Shown piece after piece: positions 34,973 through 43,923 of a stretch of DNA of 64,000 nucleotides; positions within the stretch are counted from its first letter, which is position 1; each line of letters opens with the position of its first letter. The notes beneath the pieces were generated by a model. It was not told the origin of the DNA and did not search any database. It worked only from the letters and a program-made list of their open reading frames with translations. The position numbers were made by a program, and so were the translations under genes. This stretch comes from Anatilimnocola floriformis (GTDB lineage Bacteria > Planctomycetota > Planctomycetia > Pirellulales > Pirellulaceae): positions 2,046,001 through 2,110,000 of the forward strand of contig NZ_JAMLFW010000002.1 in NCBI RefSeq assembly GCF_024256385.1. The letters run 5' to 3'.

Positions 34973-36481
34973 CTACGGTTTCGGCGTGAGCGAATCAAAT
35001 TCTGCCACCGTGCCGTCGTCCTTGTACTGCTTGCGCAGTTCTTCGAGTTGTCGCTTGAGATCCGCGACTGTCTGTTCGTAGGCTGGATCCATGTAACGGC
35101 TTTGCATTTCGTTCGGATCTTTTTCCAGGTCGTACAGTTCCCATTCGTTGATCGTGTAGAAGTGGATCAGTTTGTGCTTGTCAGTCCGGATGCCGTAGTG
35201 CGGATGAACGTGGTGTGGCTGAGGGAATTCGTAGTAGTGGTAATAGACACTCTTCCGCCAATCGCTGGGAGTTTTGCCTTCGAGCACTGGCACCAAGCTG
35301 CGGCCTTGCATGTCGGCGGGAATCGGCAGGCCGGCTGCTTCGAGGAATGTCTCTGGATAATCGAGGTTCATCACCAGGTCGGTGTTCACGCTGCCGGGCT
35401 TGATCTTGCCGGGCCAGCGAATGAGGAACGGCGTGCGGAACGATTCTTCGTACATCCAGCGTTTGTCGAACCAACCGTGTTCGCCCAGATACCAACCTTG
35501 GTCGGACGTGTAGATCACGATCGTGTTTTTCGCGAGATCATTGTCGTCGAGATATTTTAAAACGCGGCCTACGTTATCATCCACGGCATCGACGCAGCGA
35601 AGGTAGTCCTTCACGTAGCGCTGAAAGTTCCAGCGAATTAAGTCGTCGCCTTGCGGCTTGGCTTCTTCAAATTTCTTGTTCTCTTCTTCGTAGGCTTTGT
35701 TGAAGATCTCGAGTTGCTTCGGCCCGAGGCCCGCCTGGGTCGTGAGCTTCAAATCGTTAGGCGTCAGATGCTTCGCGATGCTCATCTGATTTTCGCGGGC
35801 CGCGGTGCCGCGACCTTTGTAGTCGTCGAACAGATTCGCCGGTTCGGGGATCGTGACGTCTTTGTATTTATCGAGATAACGCGGCGGCGGCTGCCAGTTG
35901 CGATGCGGCGCTTTGTGCTGATACATCAGCAGAAATGGCTTGTTCTTGTCACGCGTTTTGTCGAGCCATTCGAGAGCCTGGTCGGTGATGATGTCGGTCG
36001 TATAGCCCGTGTGCTTCACCACGCCGTTCGGCGTCTTCATGGCTGGGTTGTAGTACGGTCCTTGCCCTTGCAGGATGCTCCAGTGATCGAAGCCCGTCGG
36101 ATCGGTCACCAGGTGCCACTTGCCGAGCATCGCCGTTTGGTAACCGCCGGCTTGCAGCAACTTGGCGACGGTTTGCTGCGCGCCATTGAACTTCTTCTCG
36201 TTCGTCGTGAAGCCGTTCAAGTGGTTGTACTTGCCGGTGAGAATCGTCGCGCGGGCCGGACCACAAATGCTATTGGTCACAAAGCAGCGATCGAACCGCA
36301 TCCCTTCCTTGGCCAGACGATCAATGTTCGGCGTTTGATTCACCTTGCTGCCGTAGGCACTAATCGCCTGGTAGCCGTGATCGTCCGACATGATGAAGAG
36401 GATGTTGGGGCGCTGCGGCTGTTGCGAATATGCCGCAGACGCACTAATCAGCAGAGCGAAACAAAGGGCGAGCGGGCGCAT
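34973..36481 (-). CDS. Secreted arylsulfatase-like sulfatase
   Basis: A 502-residue exported sulfatase. A signal peptide ends near residue 20. The formylglycine motif CGPAR (73-77, in [14 protein letters not shown]) has the normal C-x-P-x-R order, and [12 protein letters not shown] (about 29-40) holds the metal-binding aspartates; HKAPHRNW and [16 protein letters not shown] are further family blocks. It should remove sulfate esters, probably from polysaccharides, after a formylglycine-generating enzyme matures it. The partner anaerobic or aerobic maturation gene is not in this window. It is convergent with the toxin gene. Confidence 0.94.
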   Translation of the reverse strand: MRPLALCFALLISASAAYSQQPQRPNILFIMSDDHGYQAISAYGSKVNQTPNIDRLAKEGMRFDRCFVTNSICGPARATILTGKYNHLNGFTTNEKKFNGAQQTVAKLLQAGGYQTAMLGKWHLVTDPTGFDHWSILQGQGPYYNPAMKTPNGVVKHTGYTTDIITDQALEWLDKTRDKNKPFLLMYQHKAPHRNWQPPPRYLDKYKDVTIPEPANLFDDYKGRGTAARENQMSIAKHLTPNDLKLTTQAGLGPKQLEIFNKAYEEENKKFEEAKPQGDDLIRWNFQRYVKDYLRCVDAVDDNVGRVLKYLDDNDLAKNTIVIYTSDQGWYLGEHGWFDKRWMYEESFRTPFLIRWPGKIKPGSVNTDLVMNLDYPETFLEAAGLPIPADMQGRSLVPVLEGKTPSDWRKSVYYHYYEFPQPHHVHPHYGIRTDKHKLIHFYTINEWELYDLEKDPNEMQSRYMDPAYEQTVADLKRQLEELRKQYKDDGTVAEFDSLTPKP

Positions 36482-36591
36482 GGAAGAGCGCTTTCTGACA
36501 GAAGGAAGGCGAAGTCAGGCAGGAGCGAAGCGATTCGGCCATTGTTGCTGAGCGGCTTGCGGTGGTCAATTTGGCGACGGTTTTTGCCGGA

Positions 36592-37875
36592 CTACGCCGC
36601 GTACTTTACTTCCCCACACACAATCGTGTGCGTCGCGCGGCCGATAACTTCCATCCCAGCGAGCGGTGTGTTGCTGCTCTTTGATTTGAACTGCGTGGGA
36701 TCGATCGTCCAGCGCGTCGTCGGATCTATGATGGTGATGTCGGCATCGGCGCCGATGCGGAGCGTTCCCTTCGAGCCTTTGGTTAACCCCAAGACTTTGG
36801 CTGGGTTGATGGTGAGTTTCGAAAGAGCCGTAGACCAATCGAGATGGCCTGGCTCGATGAGCTGCGTGATGACCAGCGGCAACGTCGTTTCCAAGCTGCT
36901 CATACCGAAGGGGGCGAGGTCGAGCTCTTGCATTTTCTTTTCGGAAGCTCGCGGCGCGTGGCCGGAGGAAATGCAGTCGAGCGTGCCGTGCTTCAGACCG
37001 GCGATGCAGGCCTCGACATGGTCGCGCGAGCGGAGCGGCGGATTCAGCTTGTAGTGCGAATCGAACGAACGAAGCTTTTCGTCGGTCAGCGTGAAGTTGA
37101 TCGCACAAACGCCGGCGGTCAGCTTCACGCCGCGAAGCTTGGTGCGGCGAACGAGCTCGACGCTCACGGAACTGCTGATGTTGAGCAAGTGCAGTCGGCC
37201 GCCGGTGGCTTCGGTCAGGCGGATGTCGCGGCTGGTCATCACGTCTTCGGCTTCGGGTGGCATGCCGGCAAGACCGAGGACCAGCGAAACCTTTCCCTCG
37301 TGCATCACACCACCGCGCGAGAGTTCGATCGACTCCGGATGATGCAGAATTGGCTTGTCGAACATCAAGCTGTATTCGAGCGCCCTCCGCAGCAACTCGC
37401 TGCTTTGGATCGAGTTCAAGCCATCGCTAAATGCCACGGCTCCGGCTTCCGCCAACGAACCGAGCTCGGCGAGTTCTTTTCCTTCGCGATTCTTGCTCAC
37501 GCAGCCAATGACATAGACATTGCAATTGCCAGCACGAACGGCCTTCTGCCGGACGAACTCCACACTCGAGTCGGTGTCGATCGGCGGATCGGTCTCCGGC
37601 AAACAAGCGATGGTCGTGTAACCACCGGCCAGCGCCGCAGCCGTGCCTGACTCGATCGTTTCATCTTCTTCCAGCCCCGGTTCGCGCAGCTGTGTGTGCA
37701 GATCAATCAAACCCGGCGCGACAATCTTGCCGCCGGCATCGATGACTTCGGCGCCGTCCGCGTGGTCGATGTCGTAAGCGATGATCCGTTTGTCTTCGAC
37801 GAGCAACGAAGTAACGCGATCGAGGCCCTGGTCGGGACAAATCAGGCGGCCGTTTTTAATGAGAAGTTTTGGCAT
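36592..37875 (-). CDS. Dihydroorotase homologue with degenerate active site
   Basis: A 427-residue amidohydrolase-fold protein of the class I dihydroorotase family. Where active enzymes have HxH, this one has H60-T-Q62 (LIDLHTQLREPG). The later motif that usually reads CHVS or HVS is LNISSS (N232), and the aspartate of IATDHAP is replaced (ISSGHAP, G305). H178/H179 and N278 of KLNPPLR are kept. It has probably lost zinc binding and catalysis. In Pseudomonas a similar inactive PyrC' supports the aspartate carbamoyltransferase; the pyrB gene lies just upstream here, which fits. A start at 37983 would overlap pyrB; 37875 is preferred because the family starts near KLLIKNGR. Confidence 0.85.
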   Translation of the reverse strand: MPKLLIKNGRLICPDQGLDRVTSLLVEDKRIIAYDIDHADGAEVIDAGGKIVAPGLIDLHTQLREPGLEEDETIESGTAAALAGGYTTIACLPETDPPIDTDSSVEFVRQKAVRAGNCNVYVIGCVSKNREGKELAELGSLAEAGAVAFSDGLNSIQSSELLRRALEYSLMFDKPILHHPESIELSRGGVMHEGKVSLVLGLAGMPPEAEDVMTSRDIRLTEATGGRLHLLNISSSVSVELVRRTKLRGVKLTAGVCAINFTLTDEKLRSFDSHYKLNPPLRSRDHVEACIAGLKHGTLDCISSGHAPRASEKKMQELDLAPFGMSSLETTLPLVITQLIEPGHLDWSTALSKLTINPAKVLGLTKGSKGTLRIGADADITIIDPTTRWTIDPTQFKSKSSNTPLAGMEVIGRATHTIVCGEVKYAA

Positions 37876-37952
37876 TTCGATGTCGTCAGTTTCAATGCCC
37901 GAACAATCGGGCGGGCCCTTGGCCTTTGGATGCTTCGCTGTTTTGATTGGAC

Positions 37953-38915
37953 CTAAACCGCCGCTGCGTTCATTGTCAGCCATAGCACTGCCATGCGCAC
38001 CGCGATGCCATTGGTGACTTGCTCGAGAATGACGCTATGCGGCCCGTCGGCGACGTCGGGCGTAATCTCCACGCCGCGATTAATCGGGCCGGGGGCCATG
38101 ATCAGGATGTCCTGCTTCGCATGCCGCATCCGATCGCGGTTCATGGCATAGAGGAGCGCGTACTCGCGGACGCTGGGGAACGGCCTGGTGTATTGGCGTT
38201 CGAATTGAATGCGGAGCAAGTTGAGCACGTCGCAGCGCTCGATAATATCGTCCAGCCGATACGCCACTTCCACGCCGAATTCTTCCCAGCGGCGCGAGAC
38301 GAGCGTGGCCGGTCCGCAGAGAATGACGTGAGCGCCGAGTTTCTTAAGACCCCAAATGTTCGAGCGGGCAGTGCGACTGTGAGCGATGTCGCCGACGAGG
38401 GCCACCGTCAGTCCTTGCAGACTGCCGCGGCGTTGGCGGATGGTGAGAATATCGAGCAGCCCTTGCGTCGGGTGCTCATGCGGACCGTCGCCGGCGTTCA
38501 CCACCGCACAGTCGACACTCTTGGCAAGCAGGTACGGCGAGCCCGGCGTGCGATGCCGGATGACCATGGCATCGACGTTCATGGCTTCGATGTTCTTCGC
38601 CGTGTCGATGACCGTCTCTCCCTTGGCCGTGCTGCTCCCCGAGGAAGAAAACTCGACGGTATCAGCCCCGAGGCGCCGCGCGGCCAGCGAAAAACTATTC
38701 CGCGTCCGCGTGCTGTTTTCAAAAAAGAGATTGGCCAGCGTCCGGCCGGTGAGGACACTGATTTTGCGGCGGCAATCGTCGGTGGCCGCTTTGAAGCGAT
38801 CGGCGGCGTCGAGGATACAGGTCAATTCCTCGGGCGACAGACTTTCCAAATCAAGCAAATGCCGGCGGGTCCAAACGGCAGGGATCTTCTCAAACTCAGC
38901 CGCGGCGGCAGTCAT
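37953..38915 (-). CDS. pyrB: Aspartate carbamoyltransferase catalytic subunit
   Basis: A 320-residue enzyme that makes N-carbamoyl-aspartate from carbamoyl phosphate and aspartate in pyrimidine synthesis. The carbamoyl phosphate-binding STRTR motif is at 68-72 ([12 protein letters not shown]), and the catalytic [18 protein letters not shown] is present. [12 protein letters not shown] is the next conserved block. It starts at ATG 38915, with GGTGAGG just upstream. The degenerate dihydroorotase homologue follows, with 77 bases between. No regulatory subunit pyrI is seen. Confidence 0.96.
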   Translation of the reverse strand: MTAAAAEFEKIPAVWTRRHLLDLESLSPEELTCILDAADRFKAATDDCRRKISVLTGRTLANLFFENSTRTRNSFSLAARRLGADTVEFSSSGSSTAKGETVIDTAKNIEAMNVDAMVIRHRTPGSPYLLAKSVDCAVVNAGDGPHEHPTQGLLDILTIRQRRGSLQGLTVALVGDIAHSRTARSNIWGLKKLGAHVILCGPATLVSRRWEEFGVEVAYRLDDIIERCDVLNLLRIQFERQYTRPFPSVREYALLYAMNRDRMRHAKQDILIMAPGPINRGVEITPDVADGPHSVILEQVTNGIAVRMAVLWLTMNAAAV

Positions 38916-39352
38916 CAAACCTCACCTTTTTGGTGCAGACAGAGATAGTTCGGGCGCACCCGGTGAATAGCCCGGGTATTCCCGGCTCATAACCCGGGTA
39001 CAAAATTGCGAGGATTCTAGCAGCCGACAGCATTCACGCAAGGACGCAGAAATGGCGAATAACGGCTGGCGAAATAGGGGGCGGCGACGAGTTTCGGCTG
39101 GCAATCTCACCGAAAACGTCAAAAACGGGTTTTCCATCCCGCGGACTCCCCCTGACTGACGCCCGATTTGCCAAAATTCTGGCAAATCTTTTTGCGGCCG
39201 GCCGGTTTGCCCGTCATATTGAAGGGGCTACCGTTTGAACCAAATCACCCCTTGGTTCGACTAACAGACCAGTTGCCACGGCGAGTACGCGGTTCTCGTG
39301 CGTGAAAACGGTTCTGGTGCGCGCATTGGATGTTCGTTCGGAGTTACGACTT
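38916..39352. other. Intergenic region between divergent pyrB and export cluster
   Basis: No gene is visible in these 437 bases. Noticeable pieces are a hairpin with CCCGGG arms (38971-38976 and 38993-38998) about 60-80 bases before the pyrB start, a repeated CTGGCGAAAT/CTGGCAAATC-like word, and the dyad at 39237-39258. Promoters of both directions must lie here but no clear pair of hexamers could be named. Confidence 0.5.
39237..39258. promoter_or_regulatory. Inverted repeat upstream of the export cluster
   Basis: GAACCAA (39237-39243) and TTGGTTC (39252-39258) are perfect inverted arms with an 8-base spacer, about 95 bases before the first ATG of the export cluster. It could be an operator or a 5' leader hairpin. 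Function is inference. Confidence 0.4.
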
Positions 39353-41515
39353 ATGTTGCGTTCGACTCGCTGCTGGCTGGCCTTATTTCTGTTGTGTGGA
39401 GCGTCGTCGGTTGGGGCTCAGGATGCCGCGGCTCCGGCAACTCCTCCGGCATCGCCGCCCGCTTCTGGTTCTCAGCCAGCCGAAAATGACCCACTAAAGG
39501 TCACGCCCCTCGGCGTTCGCCAGGCCCGCGTCGAGCGGATGGTGGAAGATCTCGAACGCAAATTCAATCAGCTGGCCCAAGCCCTCGCCAAAGCCGAGCC
39601 GGAACGGGCTCAGCGCTTGGCCGATGCTTTGAAGCAAGCTCAAGCCCTCGGCATCAAGGGACGCATGTCGGCGATCACGCGGCTGCTCGATCAGCAGCAG
39701 CTCGATCCCGCCAAAGCCGAAGAAACGAAGATACTCACCGATCTAAAGGACTTGCTCGCGCTCCTGCTCGACGAAAAGAGCGAAAAGGACAAGAACCTCG
39801 AAGAAGCCAAACGGCTGGAAGAGTGGAAGAAGAATATCGAAGAGATCATCCAGGCGCAAAAGGGTGAGAAACGCGAAGCCGACAAAGTCGCCAATAAAGA
39901 TGACACGCTGAAGTCGCTCGAAGCCAAGATCAAAGCCATCGAAGCCCTCGTTGAACAGCAAAAAGGGGTGATCGCCGGCACCGAAGCCGCCCGTAACGAC
40001 GGCATCCAAGGCCTCGGCAAAATCGCCGCCGAACAAAACAAAGTCCAGCAAGGCACCAAAGCCGTCGCCGAACAAATCGCCAAAGAAGCCGGCGACAAGA
40101 ATGGTGAAGGCAAACCGGGTGAAGGCAAACCGGGTGAAGGCAAACCGGGCGAAGGCAAACCGGGTGAAGGTAAGCCGGGTGAAGGCAAGCCGGGTGAAGG
40201 CGAGCCGGGTGAAGGCAAGCCGGGTGAAGGTAAGCCAGGTGAAGGTAAGCCAGGTGAAGGTAAGCCAGGTGAAGGCCAACCGGGCGGTGGATCACAACCA
40301 CAGCGTCCGCCAGAAGCTGGCGAAAAGCCATTGAAGCAAGCCATGCAAAATCAGCAGCAGGCCGAAGCCAAGCTGCAAGAAGGTAAAGGCAAAGCTGCTC
40401 AACAAGACGAGCAAGCCGCTCTCGAAAACCTGCAGCGGGCGCTCGGCGAATTGAAGAAGGAATCGCAACGCATCGCGTCGCTCCCGCCTGAAGCTTTCGA
40501 AAAGATGGCCGGCAAGCAGGACGACATCAAGAATCAAACGGCCAAGATTCAGGAGAAGATGGAAAAGGGTGAGCAAGGCGGCAGCCAATCGGGTGGACAG
40601 CCCGGCGGTGGCGGCGAAGGTGGTGAATCGGGCGGTGGCGAATCGGGCAAACCCAAGCCCGGTCAGCAGAAAGTTCAGCAAGCTCAGAAGTCGATGCAGC
40701 AAGCCTCGGGCGATCTCCGCAAGCAAGATCCCGCCGATGCCTCACGCAAGCAAGGTAAGGCCATTAAGGATCTGGAAGAAGCTCTGAAGGAAATCGAAGA
40801 GCGTCTCGCCCAACTCCGCGAAGAAACCCAAGTCGAAAAGCTCGCCAAGCTTGAAGCTCGCTTCCGCGAAATGCTGGCGGTGCAAAAGGAGCTGTCGGCC
40901 AAGGCGTTGGTGCTCGACAAGAAGAAGACCGACAACTTGGGCCAGCTCGCTCGCAGCGATCGCAACGCCCTGAAGTCTCTCGGCGAGGATGAACGCGGTC
41001 TGGCCGTGATCAAGCAAGAAGGTCAGCCCGATCGTGTGCCGCTGGCGTTCCGCGCTCAGCAGGCTCTTGAGATCATTCTCGAAGATGGCACGAGCGTGGT
41101 CTTCCCCGATGTGGTGGAACAACTCCGCGATGACCTGATGACGGTCGGCGGTTTGCTCGCCGACAATCTCCGCACCGACAACTACACGCAGACCATGCAG
41201 CGAGAAGTGGAAACCACGCTCGAAGAACTCATCGAAGCGTTGCAAAAAGCTCAGAAGCAAAAGGATGGTGGCGGCGGTGGTGGAGGTGGCGGCGGCGGTG
41301 GTGGCAACGAGCCGCTGTTGCCGGGTTCGGCCGAGCTGAAGTTGCTGCGGGCTGCTCAGCTCCGCGTCAATCGTCGCACCACATCGCTCGAAGCCGCCCG
41401 GCCTGAATCGGGAGAGTTCGACAACGTCCTCAAGCAAGAAGTGCTGAAGGTCAGCGAACGGCAAGCCGACATCGGCGAAATGACCATTCGCATTCTCGAA
41501 CGCAGCGGCAAGTAG
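39353..41515 (+). CDS. Secreted coiled-coil protein with GEGKP repeats
   Basis: A 720-residue exported protein of unknown function and first gene of a six-gene run. The signal peptide covers about residues 1-23 (ending VGAQ). Long charged helices predicted to form coiled coil lie at about 45-235 and 340-490, separated by the Gly/Glu/Lys/Pro block of 12 pentapeptides (bases 40103-40282). Further Gly-rich linkers ([16 protein letters not shown]; later a run of glycines) separate a helical C-terminal domain with [15 protein letters not shown]-like and [13 protein letters not shown] helices. The ATG at 39353 has GGAG upstream at 9 bases. A scaffold or periplasmic spacer function would fit, but this is inference. 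Confidence 0.8.
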   Translation: MLRSTRCWLALFLLCGASSVGAQDAAAPATPPASPPASGSQPAENDPLKVTPLGVRQARVERMVEDLERKFNQLAQALAKAEPERAQRLADALKQAQALGIKGRMSAITRLLDQQQLDPAKAEETKILTDLKDLLALLLDEKSEKDKNLEEAKRLEEWKKNIEEIIQAQKGEKREADKVANKDDTLKSLEAKIKAIEALVEQQKGVIAGTEAARNDGIQGLGKIAAEQNKVQQGTKAVAEQIAKEAGDKNGEGKPGEGKPGEGKPGEGKPGEGKPGEGKPGEGEPGEGKPGEGKPGEGKPGEGKPGEGQPGGGSQPQRPPEAGEKPLKQAMQNQQQAEAKLQEGKGKAAQQDEQAALENLQRALGELKKESQRIASLPPEAFEKMAGKQDDIKNQTAKIQEKMEKGEQGGSQSGGQPGGGGEGGESGGGESGKPKPGQQKVQQAQKSMQQASGDLRKQDPADASRKQGKAIKDLEEALKEIEERLAQLREETQVEKLAKLEARFREMLAVQKELSAKALVLDKKKTDNLGQLARSDRNALKSLGEDERGLAVIKQEGQPDRVPLAFRAQQALEIILEDGTSVVFPDVVEQLRDDLMTVGGLLADNLRTDNYTQTMQREVETTLEELIEALQKAQKQKDGGGGGGGGGGGGGNEPLLPGSAELKLLRAAQLRVNRRTTSLEAARPESGEFDNVLKQEVLKVSERQADIGEMTIRILERSGK
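40103..40282 (+). repeat. Twelve-copy 15-bp in-frame tandem repeat (GEGKP)
   Basis: The unit GGTGAAGGCAAACCG is repeated 12 times. Ten copies encode GEGKP, one GEGEP and one GEGQP. Later copies share GGTGAAGGTAAGCCA almost unchanged, so expansion is recent. The repeat keeps the frame and is prone to length change. Confidence 0.92.
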
Positions 41516-41548
41516 TTTTCACGCTAACCAAACTTTAGGATCGAAAAT

Positions 41549-42610
41549 ATGTCTCGCAATCTTCGCACTTGGTTGGCGCTCGTGCTGCTCGCGCTCGCTG
41601 CTCCCGTGTTCGCGGCCGAAACGACCGATCAATTGCTCGATCGTTTCGTCAGCGAGCTCTCGACTCGCAAAAATCTGCCCGCCGAAGCGGTCAAGCAAGT
41701 CACCGATCTGGTGAAAATCCTCCGGGCCGATTCCGAAGGAAAATCACTCGCGGTTACCGAAGCCCTCCGAGCTCTCGACAAAGATTATCAGCAAGCACTG
41801 ACCGACCTCGGTGATGAAAACCTCGCCGCCGCCCTGCCAGCCCTTGCCAAGCTCTCGGCTTCGGAAGATCCCTGGCTGGCTGCCGATGCAGCGTACTTTC
41901 TCGCTCGCGGTTACTTGATCGGCGAACGCTTTGAAAGCGCCATGCCGCTCCTCGATCAGCTCCGCACCAAGTTGGCCGATCGCTCGCTCCACCAGGGCGA
42001 AGCGCTCTTCCTGCAAGGTGTCGCGCAGATCCAGTTGCTCAAGCACAAAGACGCGATGGCTTCGCTCAACAAGTTCATCAAGGACTATCCCGATGCTCCC
42101 GAGCGGATGCGAGTCGCTGCCGCCCGTCAGGTGGAACAGCTGAAGCTTGTTGAAGAAGGAACCCTCTCGGACGTGCAGCTCCGTATGGACTACAGCCGCC
42201 GTAAGCTCGGCCTTGAAGATACCGGCAAGGACACTCGCGAACAGCAAGATAAAATCATCTCGATGCTCGCCAAGCTCATCAAAGAAGCCGAAGAGAAAGA
42301 ATCGCAAGGCAAGGGGAGCGGCAAACCGATGGGCGAAAAGCAGCCCGGCCAAGGCGAGGGTGGTGAAGGCGAAGGCCAAGGGCAGGGCGAAGGCCAGGGA
42401 CAGGGTGGCAACTCCGGCGGCGGCAGCAAAGGCACCGACGGCGAAGCGGTGAAACGCCTCCATCGTGGCGGCCCACAAAGCCCCTGGAGCCATCTCCGCG
42501 ACAAGGATCGCGATCCGGTCTACAACGCCATTCGCGAAAAGTTTCCCGGCCGTTATCAACAGTTGATCGAGCAATACTACAAGAGCTTTCAGGACGAAAC
42601 CGACGGCTAG
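41549..42610 (+). CDS. Secreted tetratricopeptide-type protein
   Basis: A 353-residue exported protein. Signal peptide about 1-22 (ending VFAAE). The N-terminal half (about 25-225) is helical with TPR-like repeats (for example LPALAKLSASEDPWLAADAAYFLARGYL and EALFLQGVAQIQLLKHKDAM). A Gly/Gln/Glu/Ser-rich linker (about 265-305) precedes a small C-terminal domain with RDPVYNAIREKFPGRYQQLIEQYYK. The last block resembles a motif at the C-terminus of other planctomycete proteins of unknown function. It starts 33 bases after the previous stop and so belongs to the same transcript. Confidence 0.78.
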   Translation: MSRNLRTWLALVLLALAAPVFAAETTDQLLDRFVSELSTRKNLPAEAVKQVTDLVKILRADSEGKSLAVTEALRALDKDYQQALTDLGDENLAAALPALAKLSASEDPWLAADAAYFLARGYLIGERFESAMPLLDQLRTKLADRSLHQGEALFLQGVAQIQLLKHKDAMASLNKFIKDYPDAPERMRVAAARQVEQLKLVEEGTLSDVQLRMDYSRRKLGLEDTGKDTREQQDKIISMLAKLIKEAEEKESQGKGSGKPMGEKQPGQGEGGEGEGQGQGEGQGQGGNSGGGSKGTDGEAVKRLHRGGPQSPWSHLRDKDRDPVYNAIREKFPGRYQQLIEQYYKSFQDETDG

Positions 42611-42675
42611 TCCTTTGTCCGCTGGCTCACACCGCGGTTTATGACTTTAGTCCCACCAGCAAGTACAATAGCGGC

Positions 42676-43923
42676 ATGCAGCGCAACGCACGAACTCGAC
42701 TCGTCTCCCTTGTGCTCCTGTCACAAGTGGTGGTTCTCTTTCTTATCGCAGCATCTGTGGCTCAGGAACAAACTCCTGAGCATCCGCAGATAACATTGCT
42801 CGACGGAAAAACCGTTGCCACGCCGAACCTGAGTGTCGCCGCGGGCGCTGTTTCCGGCACCGACATTCCCGCCGGCACCACGCTCGACGACCTGCAACTG
42901 ATTCAACTGACGGCAGCGCCGGTTCTGCCACCCCTCGAGAAGCCCGCCATCATCGTCGATCTGGTCGGCGGCGGTAGCATCGGCGCCAAGCAAGTCACAC
43001 TGGCTGACGATCAATGCATCATTACCTGGGCCGGTGGCGATCCGCTCAAAGTCTCGATCGATGCCCTCCGCGCCATTCGTTTACAACCGACGATCGACAG
43101 TGAAGAATTCAACAAGTCCCTCGCCGCGCCGGCTGCCGATGTCGATCGCCTGTTCGTGAAGGTCGAAGGCAAAATCGACAGCCTGACGGGCTTGATGAGC
43201 AAATTGACGGAAACCGAAATCTCGCTCGAAATCGACGGTCAGGTTCGCAACTTGCCTCGCGATCGCGTGCTGGGTGTGGTCATCTCTCAAGCCGCTCCGG
43301 AAACACGTTTGCCGCGGTGCACGTTTCATTTGCGCGATGGCTCGGTCCTGGGTGGCGATCTGATTTCCCTGCAAGGAAACAAAGCTCAGGTGCAGGTCGG
43401 CGGCAACAGCCAAATTGCCCTTCCCTGGGATACTGTGCAACGCGTGGTTGTTCGCTCCTCACGCGTGCTGTTCCTTTCCGATCTCAAGCCCACTGCCGTC
43501 AAGCAACAAGCGTTCGTCACTCTCGCTCGACCCTGGCAAAAAGATCGCAGCGTCACCGGCAAGCCGCTGACACTCGGCACACGCGTCTTTGACAAGGGCA
43601 TCGGCGTGCAATCGCACAATGAGTTGACCTTTGATGTCCCCGATGATTTCGACTCGCTGAATGCCACCATCGGCATTGATGCCGACGCGGCCGGCAAGGG
43701 TGACTGCCTCATTGAAGTTATGGTCGATGGCCAGAAACTCCTTTCCGAACGAGTTCGCGGCAACGAGCCGCCGCGCGACATTCAAGTGCCGTTAAAAAAC
43801 GCCCGTGCTAGTTCGCTCGCTGGCACTCGACAAATCACGCTCGTCGTCCTGCCCGGCGCCGATCTCGATCTTGCCGATCATGCCGACTGGGCTCTTGTCC
43901 GCTTGCTGAAGAACAAAAAATGA
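42676..43923 (+). CDS. Secreted NPCBM-domain protein
   Basis: A 415-residue exported protein. The signal peptide (about 1-29) is followed by a beta-rich region (about 30-270) with repeated DGS/GTL-like strands and a C-terminal NPCBM/NEW2-like domain (about 275-413), where GKPLTLGTRVFDKGIGVQSH and IGIDADAAGKG mark the fold. NPCBM domains bind carbohydrates, so the protein may dock on the cell wall or an extracellular polysaccharide. The stop overlaps the start of the next gene (43920 ATG, overlap of 4 bases), which is a sign of coupled translation. Confidence 0.83.
   Translation: MQRNARTRLVSLVLLSQVVVLFLIAASVAQEQTPEHPQITLLDGKTVATPNLSVAAGAVSGTDIPAGTTLDDLQLIQLTAAPVLPPLEKPAIIVDLVGGGSIGAKQVTLADDQCIITWAGGDPLKVSIDALRAIRLQPTIDSEEFNKSLAAPAADVDRLFVKVEGKIDSLTGLMSKLTETEISLEIDGQVRNLPRDRVLGVVISQAAPETRLPRCTFHLRDGSVLGGDLISLQGNKAQVQVGGNSQIALPWDTVQRVVVRSSRVLFLSDLKPTAVKQQAFVTLARPWQKDRSVTGKPLTLGTRVFDKGIGVQSHNELTFDVPDDFDSLNATIGIDADAAGKGDCLIEVMVDGQKLLSERVRGNEPPRDIQVPLKNARASSLAGTRQITLVVLPGADLDLADHADWALVRLLKNKK

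Noticed and set aside
38971-38998. CCCGGG hairpin in front of pyrB as a pyrimidine attenuator
   Set aside because: No leader peptide, no PyrR-type binding sequence and no T run is visible; a REP-like hairpin is as likely.
40103-40282. Possible CRISPR array because of 12 regular repeats
   Set aside because: The units are 15 bp without spacers, in frame inside a coding sequence, and translate to GEGKP repeats.
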